Assembly (NCBI GenBank): GCA_963667595.2
Contig: CAXXWD010000001.1
Location: forward strand, 1,984,001 to 2,048,000
DNA: 64,000 nucleotides
Direction: 5' to 3'
Source of the DNA: JAHJQZ01 sp963667595
GTDB lineage: Bacteria; Pseudomonadota; Alphaproteobacteria; Rhizobiales; Devosiaceae
Part shown: positions 17,040-24,700 of the stretch, one piece after another
Position numbering within the stretch: the first letter of the stretch is position 1
Layout: each line of letters starts with the position of its first letter
Notes under the pieces: model-generated
Told to the model about the DNA's origin: nothing
The model's database searches: none
Seen by the model: the letters and a program-made list of their open reading frames with translations, nothing else
Translations under genes and position numbers: made by a program

Positions 17040-17924
17040 TCAGTATTCGACATGCCGTTCGACCCAGCGGAACTGGATCACGGTCAGGGCAATGACGATG
17101 GCCATGAGAACGACCGACTGCGCCGCGGACGGGCCGAGCTTCAATCCGATGAAGCCGTCCTGGAACACCTTGTAGACAAGGATATTGGTCGATTGCGACG
17201 GTCCGCCCTGGGTGGTCGAGTGGATGACCGCGAAGGTGTCGAACATGGCGTAGACGAGATTGACCACGCCCAGAAAGAAGGTCGTCGGCGAAAGAAGGGG
17301 CAATACGATGGTGAAAAAGCGCTTCACCGGCCCGGCGCCGTCGATGGCCGCTGCCTCGCTCAGCGAACCGGGAATGGACTGCAGCCCGGCGAGAAAGAAC
17401 AGGAAATTGTAGGAGATCTGTTTCCAGCTCGCGGCGACGACCACCAGGATCATGGCATCGCCCGGATGGAGCGCGTGGTTCCAGTCGTAGCCGAGACTGC
17501 GCAGGATGTAGCTCATGATGCCGATCGTGGGATTGAACATGAACCACCACATGACGCCAGCCACGGCCGGCGCCACCGCATAGGGCCAGACCAGAAGGGT
17601 CGTATAGGCCTGGGCGGACTTGACCAGGCGATCCGCCGCGACCGCCAGGATCAGCGCCAGCCCGATGGACAGGGTGGCGACCAGCACGGAAAAGACCGCC
17701 GTGATCTCGAGCGAATAAAGATAGAGCGGATCGGAAAACAGCTTCTGGTAATTGGCGAGCCAGACGAAACTCGTCTTGAGCCCGAACGGGTCCTGTCTGA
17801 GGAAGGATTGCCAGAGGGCCTGACCGGCCGGCCAGAGAAAGAAGATCACGGTGATCGCCATCTGCGGAAGGATGAGCAGATAGGGCAGGACCGGACTGCT
17901 GAACACCGTACGTTTGGTCTGCAT
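17040..17924 (-). CDS. ugpA: sn-Glycerol-3-phosphate ABC transporter permease
   Basis: 294-residue permease, with six helices and the EAA motif SEAAAIDGAGPVKRFF near residue 195. Pairs with UgpE to form the channel. It lies 72 bases downstream of ugpB, with a GC hairpin in between that would lower or stabilise transcripts relative to the binding protein. Sequence typical of MalF/UgpA permeases. Confidence 0.88.
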   Translation of the reverse strand: MQTKRTVFSSPVLPYLLILPQMAITVIFFLWPAGQALWQSFLRQDPFGLKTSFVWLANYQKLFSDPLYLYSLEITAVFSVLVATLSIGLALILAVAADRLVKSAQAYTTLLVWPYAVAPAVAGVMWWFMFNPTIGIMSYILRSLGYDWNHALHPGDAMILVVVAASWKQISYNFLFFLAGLQSIPGSLSEAAAIDGAGPVKRFFTIVLPLLSPTTFFLGVVNLVYAMFDTFAVIHSTTQGGPSQSTNILVYKVFQDGFIGLKLGPSAAQSVVLMAIVIALTVIQFRWVERHVEY

Positions 17925-17957
17925 CTAGGTGTGACTCGAAAAACGACGAAGGCAAAA

Positions 17958-17979
17958 GGTCCGGACCGAAGCCCGGACC
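17958..17979 (-). terminator. Intercistronic hairpin between ugpB and ugpA
   Basis: GGTCCGG (17958-17964) pairs with CCGGACC (17973-17979), 8-base loop, no T tract. Such hairpins after a binding-protein gene usually stabilise its mRNA or attenuate the downstream permease genes. Confidence 0.5.
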
Positions 17980-17996
17980 CTTGTCGAAAAGGGTGG

Positions 17997-19316
17997 CTAC
18001 TGATTGGCCGCCTGGAATTCGCGGATCAGCTCGTTGCCACGGCTGACAAGCGCGTCGAGCGCCTGCTGGGCATTTTTCGAACCATTCAGAAGGTTTTCGA
18101 ATTCCTGATCGATCACGTCGCGGATCTGGACGTAATTGCCGAACCGAAGACCCTTCGAATTGGGGGTCGGGGTATTGAGTGTGATCTGCTTGATCGCCAC
18201 GTCCGAGCCGGGATTGGCGGCGTAATAACCCTGTTCCTGGCCAAGTTCATAAGCGGCCTGGGTGATCGGCAGGTAGCCGGAGAACTGGTGCCAGTCGGCC
18301 TGGACTTCGGCGGAGGAAAGGTAGTGGAAGAAATCGGCCACGCCCTTGTACTCCTCGGCCGGCTTGCCCTGGAGTACCCACAGGGTGGCGCCGCCGATGA
18401 TCGAGTTCTGCGGTGCGCCGTCGACGTCGCTATAGTACGGCAGCATGCCGTAGCCGACTTCGAAATCCTTGGCGTTGGCGATCACGCCGGCACGCGAGGC
18501 CGACGAGTTCATGTACATGGCGCATTCCTGGGCATAGAACTTCGGCGGGGCATCGGAACCGCCGCTCGGGCCGCCATACTGGAACAGGCCGTCATCCTGC
18601 CATTTCTTGAGATTGACCCAGTGCCGGACCTGGGTCGGGCCGTTGACGCTGAGTTCGGTGTCGAGGCCGCCGAAGCCGTTTTCCAGCGTGCCGATGGGCA
18701 GGTTGTGCCAGGCCGAGAAGTTCTCGAGCTGCACCCAGGAAATCCAGCCGGTGGTGAACCCACACTTGGCCGCGCCGGTTTCCATGATTTTCCTGGAATA
18801 GGCTTCGAGATCTTCCCAGGTCTTGGGCGGCGTTTCGGGATCGAGCCCGGCTTTGGCGAACACGTCCTTGTTGTAATAAAGGATCGGGGTCGAGGAATTG
18901 AACGGCATCGACAGCATGTGGCCTTCGGTGTCGGTGTAATAGCCGACGACTGCGGGCAGGTAGCTGGCGGGATCGAATTCGGTCTTGGTGTCGGCCATGA
19001 GCTGATAGACCGGATAGATGGCGCCCTCGGCGGCCATCATGGTGCCGGTGCCGACTTCAAACACCTGCACGATGTCGGGTTGCTCGCCGGCGCGGAAGGC
19101 GGCGATGGCTGCGGTCATGGTCTCGGCATAGGAGCCCTTGTAGACCGGCGTCACATGATAGGCGCTCTGTGACTCGTTGTAGCCGGCGACGATTTCCTCG
19201 AGCTTGGCGCCGAGTTCGCCGCCCATGGCGTGCCACCAGCTAACTTCGGTGGCGGCAAGTGCCGAGGTCGTGGAGACAGCCAGCATGAGGCCAGCCGCGA
19301 GAATGCCTTTGTACAT
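17997..19316 (-). CDS. ugpB: sn-Glycerol-3-phosphate periplasmic binding protein
   Basis: 439 residues with a Sec signal peptide (MYKGILAAGLMLAVSTTSALA) and a family 1 solute-binding fold. UgpB hallmarks are clear: EVSWWHAMGGELGAKLEEI at the mature N-terminus, PVYKGSYAETMTAAIAAFRAG, and IVQVFEVGTGTMMAA. It binds glycerol-3-phosphate or glycerophosphodiesters in the periplasm. First gene of the operon. I saw no convincing Pho box upstream, so phosphate control is not supported here. Confidence 0.9.
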   Translation of the reverse strand: MYKGILAAGLMLAVSTTSALAATEVSWWHAMGGELGAKLEEIVAGYNESQSAYHVTPVYKGSYAETMTAAIAAFRAGEQPDIVQVFEVGTGTMMAAEGAIYPVYQLMADTKTEFDPASYLPAVVGYYTDTEGHMLSMPFNSSTPILYYNKDVFAKAGLDPETPPKTWEDLEAYSRKIMETGAAKCGFTTGWISWVQLENFSAWHNLPIGTLENGFGGLDTELSVNGPTQVRHWVNLKKWQDDGLFQYGGPSGGSDAPPKFYAQECAMYMNSSASRAGVIANAKDFEVGYGMLPYYSDVDGAPQNSIIGGATLWVLQGKPAEEYKGVADFFHYLSSAEVQADWHQFSGYLPITQAAYELGQEQGYYAANPGSDVAIKQITLNTPTPNSKGLRFGNYVQIRDVIDQEFENLLNGSKNAQQALDALVSRGNELIREFQAANQ

Positions 19317-19548
19317 AGGTTGCGTCCCTGTCGTTTCATGGGGGAGTGGGACACCTATCCCGTGAGCATTTCACATTCTTGTCGGTAAGGTTGCAGTTTG
19401 ATGACGGTGGATAATCCCCGTCTGTCATGACCTGAAGTCACGAGCAGACTCGTACGGGGCCGTCCGGAAAGATTCCGCGACCCTGCCGCGCCGCGATCGC
19501 CGCCGATGGCGATCGCCATCCGAGGCCGGCGGCCATGTCCGGACGCGC
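19317..19548. other. Intergenic region between ugpB and the nik-type operon
   Basis: No gene seen. It must carry the ugpB promoter and the 3' end of the nik operon transcript. A palindromic pair of GCGATCGC octamers (19493-19500 and 19509-19516, 8-base spacer) lies near the nik end and could form a hairpin, but no T tract follows it on the minus strand. Confidence 0.4.
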
Positions 19549-20136
19549 CTACAGCGTCACGATGCGTGTCGCGATACGCTTGAGCAGAGCCTGGTCGTGG
19601 CTGATGGCGAGAATGCCGAGGCCTTTTTGAGCCCGTGCCAGAAGACACTGCCAGATGTCCACCTGCGCCACCGGATCGAGCATGGCGGTGATCTCGTCGG
19701 CGACGAGATAATGCAGGCCCGGCGCCATGGCCCGCAAAAGCGCAATGCGCTGTAATTCGCCGCCGGAGATCTCATGCGGATAGCGGTCGTACCACGCCGT
19801 CTCGACGCCGAGTTCCATGCGGGTGGCATCGTCCGGCTGCCAGGCTTCGGTGACGATGCGTCCGATCTGCCAGCGTGGATCCGTGGCGAACACGGGCGAC
19901 TGGTGCAGATACTGGACGGGCCAGAAGCCGGAGTCTTGCCTTTGTGCGTCGATCGTGACGGTGCCGGAAGTTGGCGCCATGTGTCCGGCAACGAGGCGCC
20001 CCAGGGTCGACTTGCCACGGCCGGAGGTACCGGTCAGCCCGACGATTTCGCCCGGTGCAATCGCGATGTCGACATCCTCGAAAACGAGGGGCGTTCGGGC
20101 CGCGTAGCGGTAACTCAGGTGTTCTGCGCTCAGCAC
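19549..20136 (-). CDS. nikE: Nickel/dipeptide-type ABC transporter ATPase 2
   Basis: 195-residue ATPase from the GTG at 20136, which has AGGA 5 bases upstream and overlaps the preceding stop by 7 bases. Walker A GTSGRGKSTL, signature ISGGELQRIALLRA, Walker B YLVADEITAMLD and SHDQALL. It is short: DppF/NikE proteins usually exceed 250 residues, and the C-terminal peptide-transporter extension is missing. Last gene of the operon. Nickel is inferred from the NikR site upstream of the first gene. Confidence 0.8.
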   Translation of the reverse strand: MLSAEHLSYRYAARTPLVFEDVDIAIAPGEIVGLTGTSGRGKSTLGRLVAGHMAPTSGTVTIDAQRQDSGFWPVQYLHQSPVFATDPRWQIGRIVTEAWQPDDATRMELGVETAWYDRYPHEISGGELQRIALLRAMAPGLHYLVADEITAMLDPVAQVDIWQCLLARAQKGLGILAISHDQALLKRIATRIVTL

Positions 20137-20930
20137 GTCGCGTCCTTCCTGCTGAAATCGTTCTGCGGCAGCGCCCGCCACAGGGCACGCGCATAAGACG
20201 ATTTGAGATCGCCCCCGTCATCGACGAAACCCGCCGCCATCTCAACGCTTTCAAGACGTCCGCCCTGCATCACCGCGACGCGGTCGGAAAAGGGCAGGGC
20301 CTCGGCGAGAGAGTGGGTGATGACGAGAACGGCCTTGCCGGCGTCGGCCAACGCCCGGAGATGGGCGAGCACGGTTTCGGCGTTTTCGGCGTCGAGCCCG
20401 CTGGTCGGTTCGTCGGCAACGACAAGATCGGGATCGCCGACCGTGGCGATGGCCATCATCATGCGCCGCGCCATGCCGCCCGAAAGCTCGTGAGGATAGG
20501 CATCGGCCACCGCGTCATCGAGCCCGTAGCGCGCGAGCAGGGTCCCGATATCTTTGCGCTCGAGCCGGCGTCCGGCCCGTTCGCCGGCCCAGAAGATCTG
20601 CTTGCGGCAGCGGGTCATCGGGTCGAGATGGCTGACCGATTGCGGCACCAGCGCCATGCGCCGGCCGCACAGGCGCGCGCGCGCCTGCTTGTCGAGCACC
20701 GCGCCATCGAAGCGGATGCGGCCATGCGTTGTGGCGTTGCCCGGCAGGATGCCGAAAAGAGCGTGGGCCATGAGGCTCTTGCCGGCGCCAGATGCGCCGA
20801 TCAGAGCCAGCACCTCGCCGCGATCGACCGAAAAGCTCAACCCTTCCAGAATGCCCAATTCGCGCTGGGCGACAAGGCCGTCATAGCGGACAAAGCCGAC
20901 GGACAGGTTCTCAACACAAAGAAGCGTCAT
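20130..20930 (-). CDS. nikD: Nickel/dipeptide-type ABC transporter ATPase 1
   Basis: 266-residue ATPase of the DppD/NikD class. Walker A GASGAGKSLM, signature LSGGMARRMMMA and Walker B LVVADEPTSGLD are present. The signature carries MARR where most members have MRQR. The start is the ATG at 20930 (MTLLCVENLS), overlapping the nikC stop. It pairs with the shorter NikE-like ATPase. The C-terminal oligopeptide-transporter extension is replaced by a short tail. Confidence 0.82.
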   Translation of the reverse strand: MTLLCVENLSVGFVRYDGLVAQRELGILEGLSFSVDRGEVLALIGASGAGKSLMAHALFGILPGNATTHGRIRFDGAVLDKQARARLCGRRMALVPQSVSHLDPMTRCRKQIFWAGERAGRRLERKDIGTLLARYGLDDAVADAYPHELSGGMARRMMMAIATVGDPDLVVADEPTSGLDAENAETVLAHLRALADAGKAVLVITHSLAEALPFSDRVAVMQGGRLESVEMAAGFVDDGGDLKSSYARALWRALPQNDFSRKDATC

Positions 20931-21790
20931 TTGTGCGCCTGCCTTGGATCGATGAGGAGGCGAAGCCCGTTGCCGATCGCATCGAAACACAGGACCAGGA
21001 CCAGAAGGCTCAATCCGGGATAAAGCCCGAGCCACCATTTGCCGGCGGTCAGATAACGCATCGAGTCCGACAAAAGAACGCCGATGGCCGGCTTGGTCGG
21101 TTCGAGCCCGAAACCGATAAAGGTCAGGCCCGCTTCATGCAGGATGGCGTGCGGGAACATCAGCACTAGCCCGACCAGCATCTGCGGGACGAGATGCGGC
21201 AGGAAGTGAGTGCGTCCGATGGACCACCACGACTTGCCGAACCGTCGTGCGGCGATGACGAAATCGGCATGGCGCAATTGCAGGATCTCGGCCCGAAGGA
21301 TGCGCGTGAGACGCGGCCAGTGGGTGACCGCGACGGCGATGATGACGGCATTGGTGCCGCCCCCGAGCGCGAAAGAGACGAGGATCAGCAGGACCAGATG
21401 CGGCAGGCCCATGGTTGCATCGACCAGAAACGAGACAAGCATGTCGGCCCAGCGCCCGCAGGTGGTCGAAAAGATCGACAGCACAATCGCGATCAGCGCC
21501 GACAGCGTGGCGGCGAAAAGGCCGACCCACAGGCTGACATTGAGCCCGTGCACGGTCCGCGCGAACATGTCGTGGCCGAACTGGTCGGTGCCGAACCAGT
21601 GGATCCAGGACGGGCCCGCCAGACGTGCCGAAAAATCCGGATCGACGCCGAACCCGCCGAACCCGAGCGACCCGAAAATAACGAAGCCGATCCCGGCCAC
21701 GCCGATGCCCGTCGCGATCAGGGTCGCGACACGCGTGTTCAGGCGAAAGCCGGGCGTTGGGACGATCCCGCTCTGAAGAGCTTCGGTCAT
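20927..21790 (-). CDS. nikC: Nickel/dipeptide-type ABC transporter permease 2
   Basis: 287-residue DppC/NikC-type permease from the ATG at 21790. The N-terminal helix is followed by the family motif HWFGTDQFGHDMFARTVHG near residue 65 and the EAA-type loop ADFVIAARRFGKS near 170. The LTFIGFGLEPTKPAIGVLL segment is typical of the C subunit. Four-base overlap with nikB, so tightly coupled. Confidence 0.85.
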   Translation of the reverse strand: MTEALQSGIVPTPGFRLNTRVATLIATGIGVAGIGFVIFGSLGFGGFGVDPDFSARLAGPSWIHWFGTDQFGHDMFARTVHGLNVSLWVGLFAATLSALIAIVLSIFSTTCGRWADMLVSFLVDATMGLPHLVLLILVSFALGGGTNAVIIAVAVTHWPRLTRILRAEILQLRHADFVIAARRFGKSWWSIGRTHFLPHLVPQMLVGLVLMFPHAILHEAGLTFIGFGLEPTKPAIGVLLSDSMRYLTAGKWWLGLYPGLSLLVLVLCFDAIGNGLRLLIDPRQAHK

Positions 21791-22785
21791 GGCGCGGCCT
21801 CCATGTCGGGGGTCGCGCCGATGCGCGGGTCGACGACGTGATAAAGGATGTCGGCGATGGTGTTGCCGACCGAAACGAAAAGAGTGAGACAAAGCGCCAC
21901 CGCCAAAAGCAGCGGCACGTCGCCGGCCACGCCCGCCTGCACGGCGGCCCGCCCGAGGCCAGGATAGGCGAAGACCTGTTCGGCCAGAACCGAGCCGCCG
22001 AACAGCTCCCCGAGCGAGGCGAACAGAACCGTCACCGCCGGCAGGGCGGCGTTGCGAGCGCCGTGCCGGAGCGCGACATCCATGAGGGACGCTCCTTGCG
22101 CCCGTGCGTAAAGAGCGAAATCGGACTGCATGATCTCGATCATCTTGGCGCGGGTGTGAAGGGTGATCTGCGCCACGCCGAGCACGGTCAGGGTAATGAG
22201 GGGCAGGATGATGTGGTGCGCGCGCTGAAGAAACGTCACGTCCTGCGGCAACACCCCGATCGGGGCGGCGCAACACACCGGCGTCCAGTTGAGCCCGACC
22301 GAGAACACCACCAAAAGGATGATGGCGAGCCAGAAGGTCGGGGTCGAGGCCAAAAGATAGGCATAGGTGCGGATGGTGCGGTCCACCCAGGTGTCCGGCA
22401 GGGCGCCGGCCGTCACGCCGAGCGTGAACCCGAGTATGCCCGACAGGAGCCAGGCCAGCCCCATCAGCGGCAGCGACGCCTGAAACCTTTTGGCGAGCAC
22501 GTCGGCGACCGGTGCATTGAAGGTCATGGACGTGCCGAGATCGCCATGAAGCAGATTGCCCGCCCATTTGCCGAACTGGATGAGCGGTGGCTGATCCAGT
22601 CCCCATTTGGCGGCGATGAGATCGCGCTGCTCCGGCCCGACCCTGGCAATGCTCGGTCCGAGATAGGCGTTGATCGGATCGACCGGCGAAACCTTCGCCA
22701 AGCCGAAGGCAACCAGAGCCACTGCGGCCAGCACCAGGGCCAGCCGCAGAAACCGGGTTGTCAGAAAGACGGGCCAGTTGGTCAT
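21787..22785 (-). CDS. nikB: Nickel/dipeptide-type ABC transporter permease 1
   Basis: 332-residue DppB/NikB-type permease. The N-terminal helix leads into VSPVDPINAYLGP, then WGLDQPPLIQFGKW and GDLGTSMTFNAPV, all characteristic. The cytoplasmic loop YARAQGASLMDVALRHG binds the ATPase, and AYPGLGRAAVQAGVAGD lies near the C-terminus. A 7-base gap follows nikA. Intact. Confidence 0.86.
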   Translation of the reverse strand: MTNWPVFLTTRFLRLALVLAAVALVAFGLAKVSPVDPINAYLGPSIARVGPEQRDLIAAKWGLDQPPLIQFGKWAGNLLHGDLGTSMTFNAPVADVLAKRFQASLPLMGLAWLLSGILGFTLGVTAGALPDTWVDRTIRTYAYLLASTPTFWLAIILLVVFSVGLNWTPVCCAAPIGVLPQDVTFLQRAHHIILPLITLTVLGVAQITLHTRAKMIEIMQSDFALYARAQGASLMDVALRHGARNAALPAVTVLFASLGELFGGSVLAEQVFAYPGLGRAAVQAGVAGDVPLLLAVALCLTLFVSVGNTIADILYHVVDPRIGATPDMEAAP

Positions 22786-22792
22786 GACGGAT

Positions 22793-24373
22793 CTACTCGC
22801 AGGTCCAGGTCCAGTTCTGGATCAGGGCCGTGATCGGCCAGCCATGCCCGTGCGGTTCGATCTGGGTCGGGCCGATATCGAGGCATTGGTCGACGTAATA
22901 GATATGGTCGATATTGACGAGCCAGGCCCAGCCGGCCAGACCCTTGGCGGAAAAGCCGGTCGTTCCGTCCCACTCGGCTGCCTGCCAGTCCGGATAGGAG
23001 GCTTCAAGGCTTTCGGCTGCCTGTGCCGCCGCGAAGTGGGCATCGACCGTCGGATCGGAGAAATAGCCGGCGTTATAGCTCGCCACGCCGCCCCAACTGC
23101 TCTGATAAAGGCTATAGACTTCAAGCGGGGTGTGACTGCCCCAACCGAACAGAACCGGCGCGGAATGGTTGAGCCTTCCGATGTCTTCCCAACTCTTGCC
23201 GATCGGTGACGCTTCGATGCCGAGAGCCTTGAGCTGTTCGGTCACGGTTACGGTCAACGCCTGTCGGGTTGTATCGGAGGCTGGATAGATAATCGGGAAT
23301 GCGGCGCGCACCCCGTCTTTCACGCGGACGCCGTCCGGTCCGGGACGCCAGCCGGCATCATCGAGCAGTGCCTTGGCCGCGTCGGGATCGTAGGCGATGG
23401 CCGCGTCCGGGTTCGACCAGGGCAGGCCGTCGGCGGGGCCGTAGGCCGGCGTGCCATGGCCGAGAAGCGCGACGTCGACCAGCTCGTTCCGGTCGAGTCC
23501 GAGATTGATTGCCCGGCGGATGGCCAGATCGGAAGTGACATCGTTGCCGATCGGATTGCCGTCGGCGTCGGTCTCGCCCGTATCGGGCCGCATCGGAAAG
23601 GTCATGCCGCGGTTGTCGACGGAATCGACGACGACCTGCTTGAATCCGGCGGGCGGCGCATCTGCCGTCGCCGCCTGCACCGACACCAGATTGACCTGGC
23701 CGGCATAGGCCGCGGCAAGGCTGGTGTCGCCGTCGGTGAACAGGAAGGTGATCTTTTCGAAGGGCGACTGCTTGCCGTAGTAATAGGCGTTCTGCTCAAC
23801 GATCAGTTGTTCGCCCTCGGTCCAGGAAACCAGCTTGTAGGGACCGGACCCGACCGGATGCCGGGAATAGTCCTCTCCATAGCTCTCCGCCGGCACGATG
23901 CCGAGGGTATAAAGGAACTCGGAAAAAGTGATCCAGGGCTGGGCGAGCGTGATTTCGACCGTCGTATCGTCGAGCGCCACGGCTTTGTCGAGAACGTTCA
24001 GGTCGAGCGAACCGCCCGCGTCTTTCGCCTGATTGAAGGTGAAGGCGACGTCCTTTGCCGTCAGCGCCGTGCCGTCGGAGAATTTGGCGTCGTTTCTGAG
24101 CTTGATAGTCCAGGTCCGCCGATCGTTTGACAAAGACCATTGGGTCGCAAGGTCCGGCTGGGTCTTCATCGACGCGTCGCGCGTCAGCAGCGTCGACTGG
24201 AAGAGCGGGTGGCCGTAACGCCCCCAACCGAGCAGCGGATCGTAGCCATTGTCCGGTTCGCCACCGATGGCCAGGATCAGGTCAGACTTGGCAAGGGCAG
24301 GGCCGCCGGCGAAAAGGGCGGCGGTCGACGCCAGAAGGGCCAAAGCGAGCCCCTTGCGGAGTGTGCTGTGCAT
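22793..24373 (-). CDS. nikA: Nickel-type ABC transporter substrate-binding protein
   Basis: 526 residues, family 5 solute-binding protein with signal peptide (MHSTLRKGLALALLASTAAL, cleaved after about residue 28). The mature start SDLILAIGGEPDNGYDPLLG and the core RTWTIKLRNDAKFSDG are typical of NikA/CntA/DppA proteins. Start chosen at ATG 24373, which opens directly into the signal peptide. Family alone does not separate nickel from peptide binding. The exact NikR operator 88 bases upstream makes nickel or a nickel-metallophore complex the likely ligand. Confidence 0.86.
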   Translation of the reverse strand: MHSTLRKGLALALLASTAALFAGGPALAKSDLILAIGGEPDNGYDPLLGWGRYGHPLFQSTLLTRDASMKTQPDLATQWSLSNDRRTWTIKLRNDAKFSDGTALTAKDVAFTFNQAKDAGGSLDLNVLDKAVALDDTTVEITLAQPWITFSEFLYTLGIVPAESYGEDYSRHPVGSGPYKLVSWTEGEQLIVEQNAYYYGKQSPFEKITFLFTDGDTSLAAAYAGQVNLVSVQAATADAPPAGFKQVVVDSVDNRGMTFPMRPDTGETDADGNPIGNDVTSDLAIRRAINLGLDRNELVDVALLGHGTPAYGPADGLPWSNPDAAIAYDPDAAKALLDDAGWRPGPDGVRVKDGVRAAFPIIYPASDTTRQALTVTVTEQLKALGIEASPIGKSWEDIGRLNHSAPVLFGWGSHTPLEVYSLYQSSWGGVASYNAGYFSDPTVDAHFAAAQAAESLEASYPDWQAAEWDGTTGFSAKGLAGWAWLVNIDHIYYVDQCLDIGPTQIEPHGHGWPITALIQNWTWTCE

Positions 24374-24460
24374 CAGTTCATCCTCGAATGTGTGCTTTAC
24401 GATCGATGGGGAAGGGCAATCGGATCGAAAAATCGGTCGGCGCACCGTAAGGGAGTGAAA

Positions 24461-24488
24461 GTATGAAATCGAGCCCCTATTTTCATAC
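24461..24488. promoter_or_regulatory. NikR operator upstream of nikA
   Basis: GTATGA (24461-24466), 16-base spacer, TCATAC (24483-24488): identical in half-sites and spacing to the established NikR operator GTATGA-N16-TCATAC. It lies 88 bases upstream of the nikA ATG. Predicts repression of nikABCDE when nickel is sufficient. No nikR gene is in the window. Confidence 0.85.
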
Positions 24489-24610
24489 CGAACTGAGCTT
24501 TTTTGCCGCGTCCAAAAACAGGCCGTCCGCTTCGGGAGCGACAACCGCTTACTAGCTGGAAAGCCGTAACAAATCAGACCCGGCGCGACTGTCCGGGTCT
24601 GGCTCAACCT

Positions 24611-24656
24611 TAAAAAACCGGTTCGACCAAACAGATGGGCCGTTTGATCGAACCGG
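24611..24656 (-). terminator. Rho-independent terminator of the [FeFe] hydrogenase operon
   Basis: 15-bp stem (24618-24632 with 24642-24656, one G-U pair on the minus strand), 9-base loop, then TTTTTTA reading on the minus strand. It lies 45 bases after the hydrogenase stop codon and isolates nik from the hydrogenase operon. Confidence 0.88.
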
Positions 24657-24700
24657 CAAAATGGAGCGCGTCAAAACCTCTTAAGATTCGCCCCAAGAAC

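Noticed and set aside
15085..19172. Two long plus-strand open frames (about 700 codons each) opposite ugpBAEC
   Set aside because: They mirror canonical Ugp genes and have no start signals or family features.
19420..19450. Possible Pho box (CTGTCATGACCTGAAGTCAC) upstream of ugpB
   Set aside because: Only the first 7-mer fits CTGTCAT; the second does not, so PhoB control is not supported.
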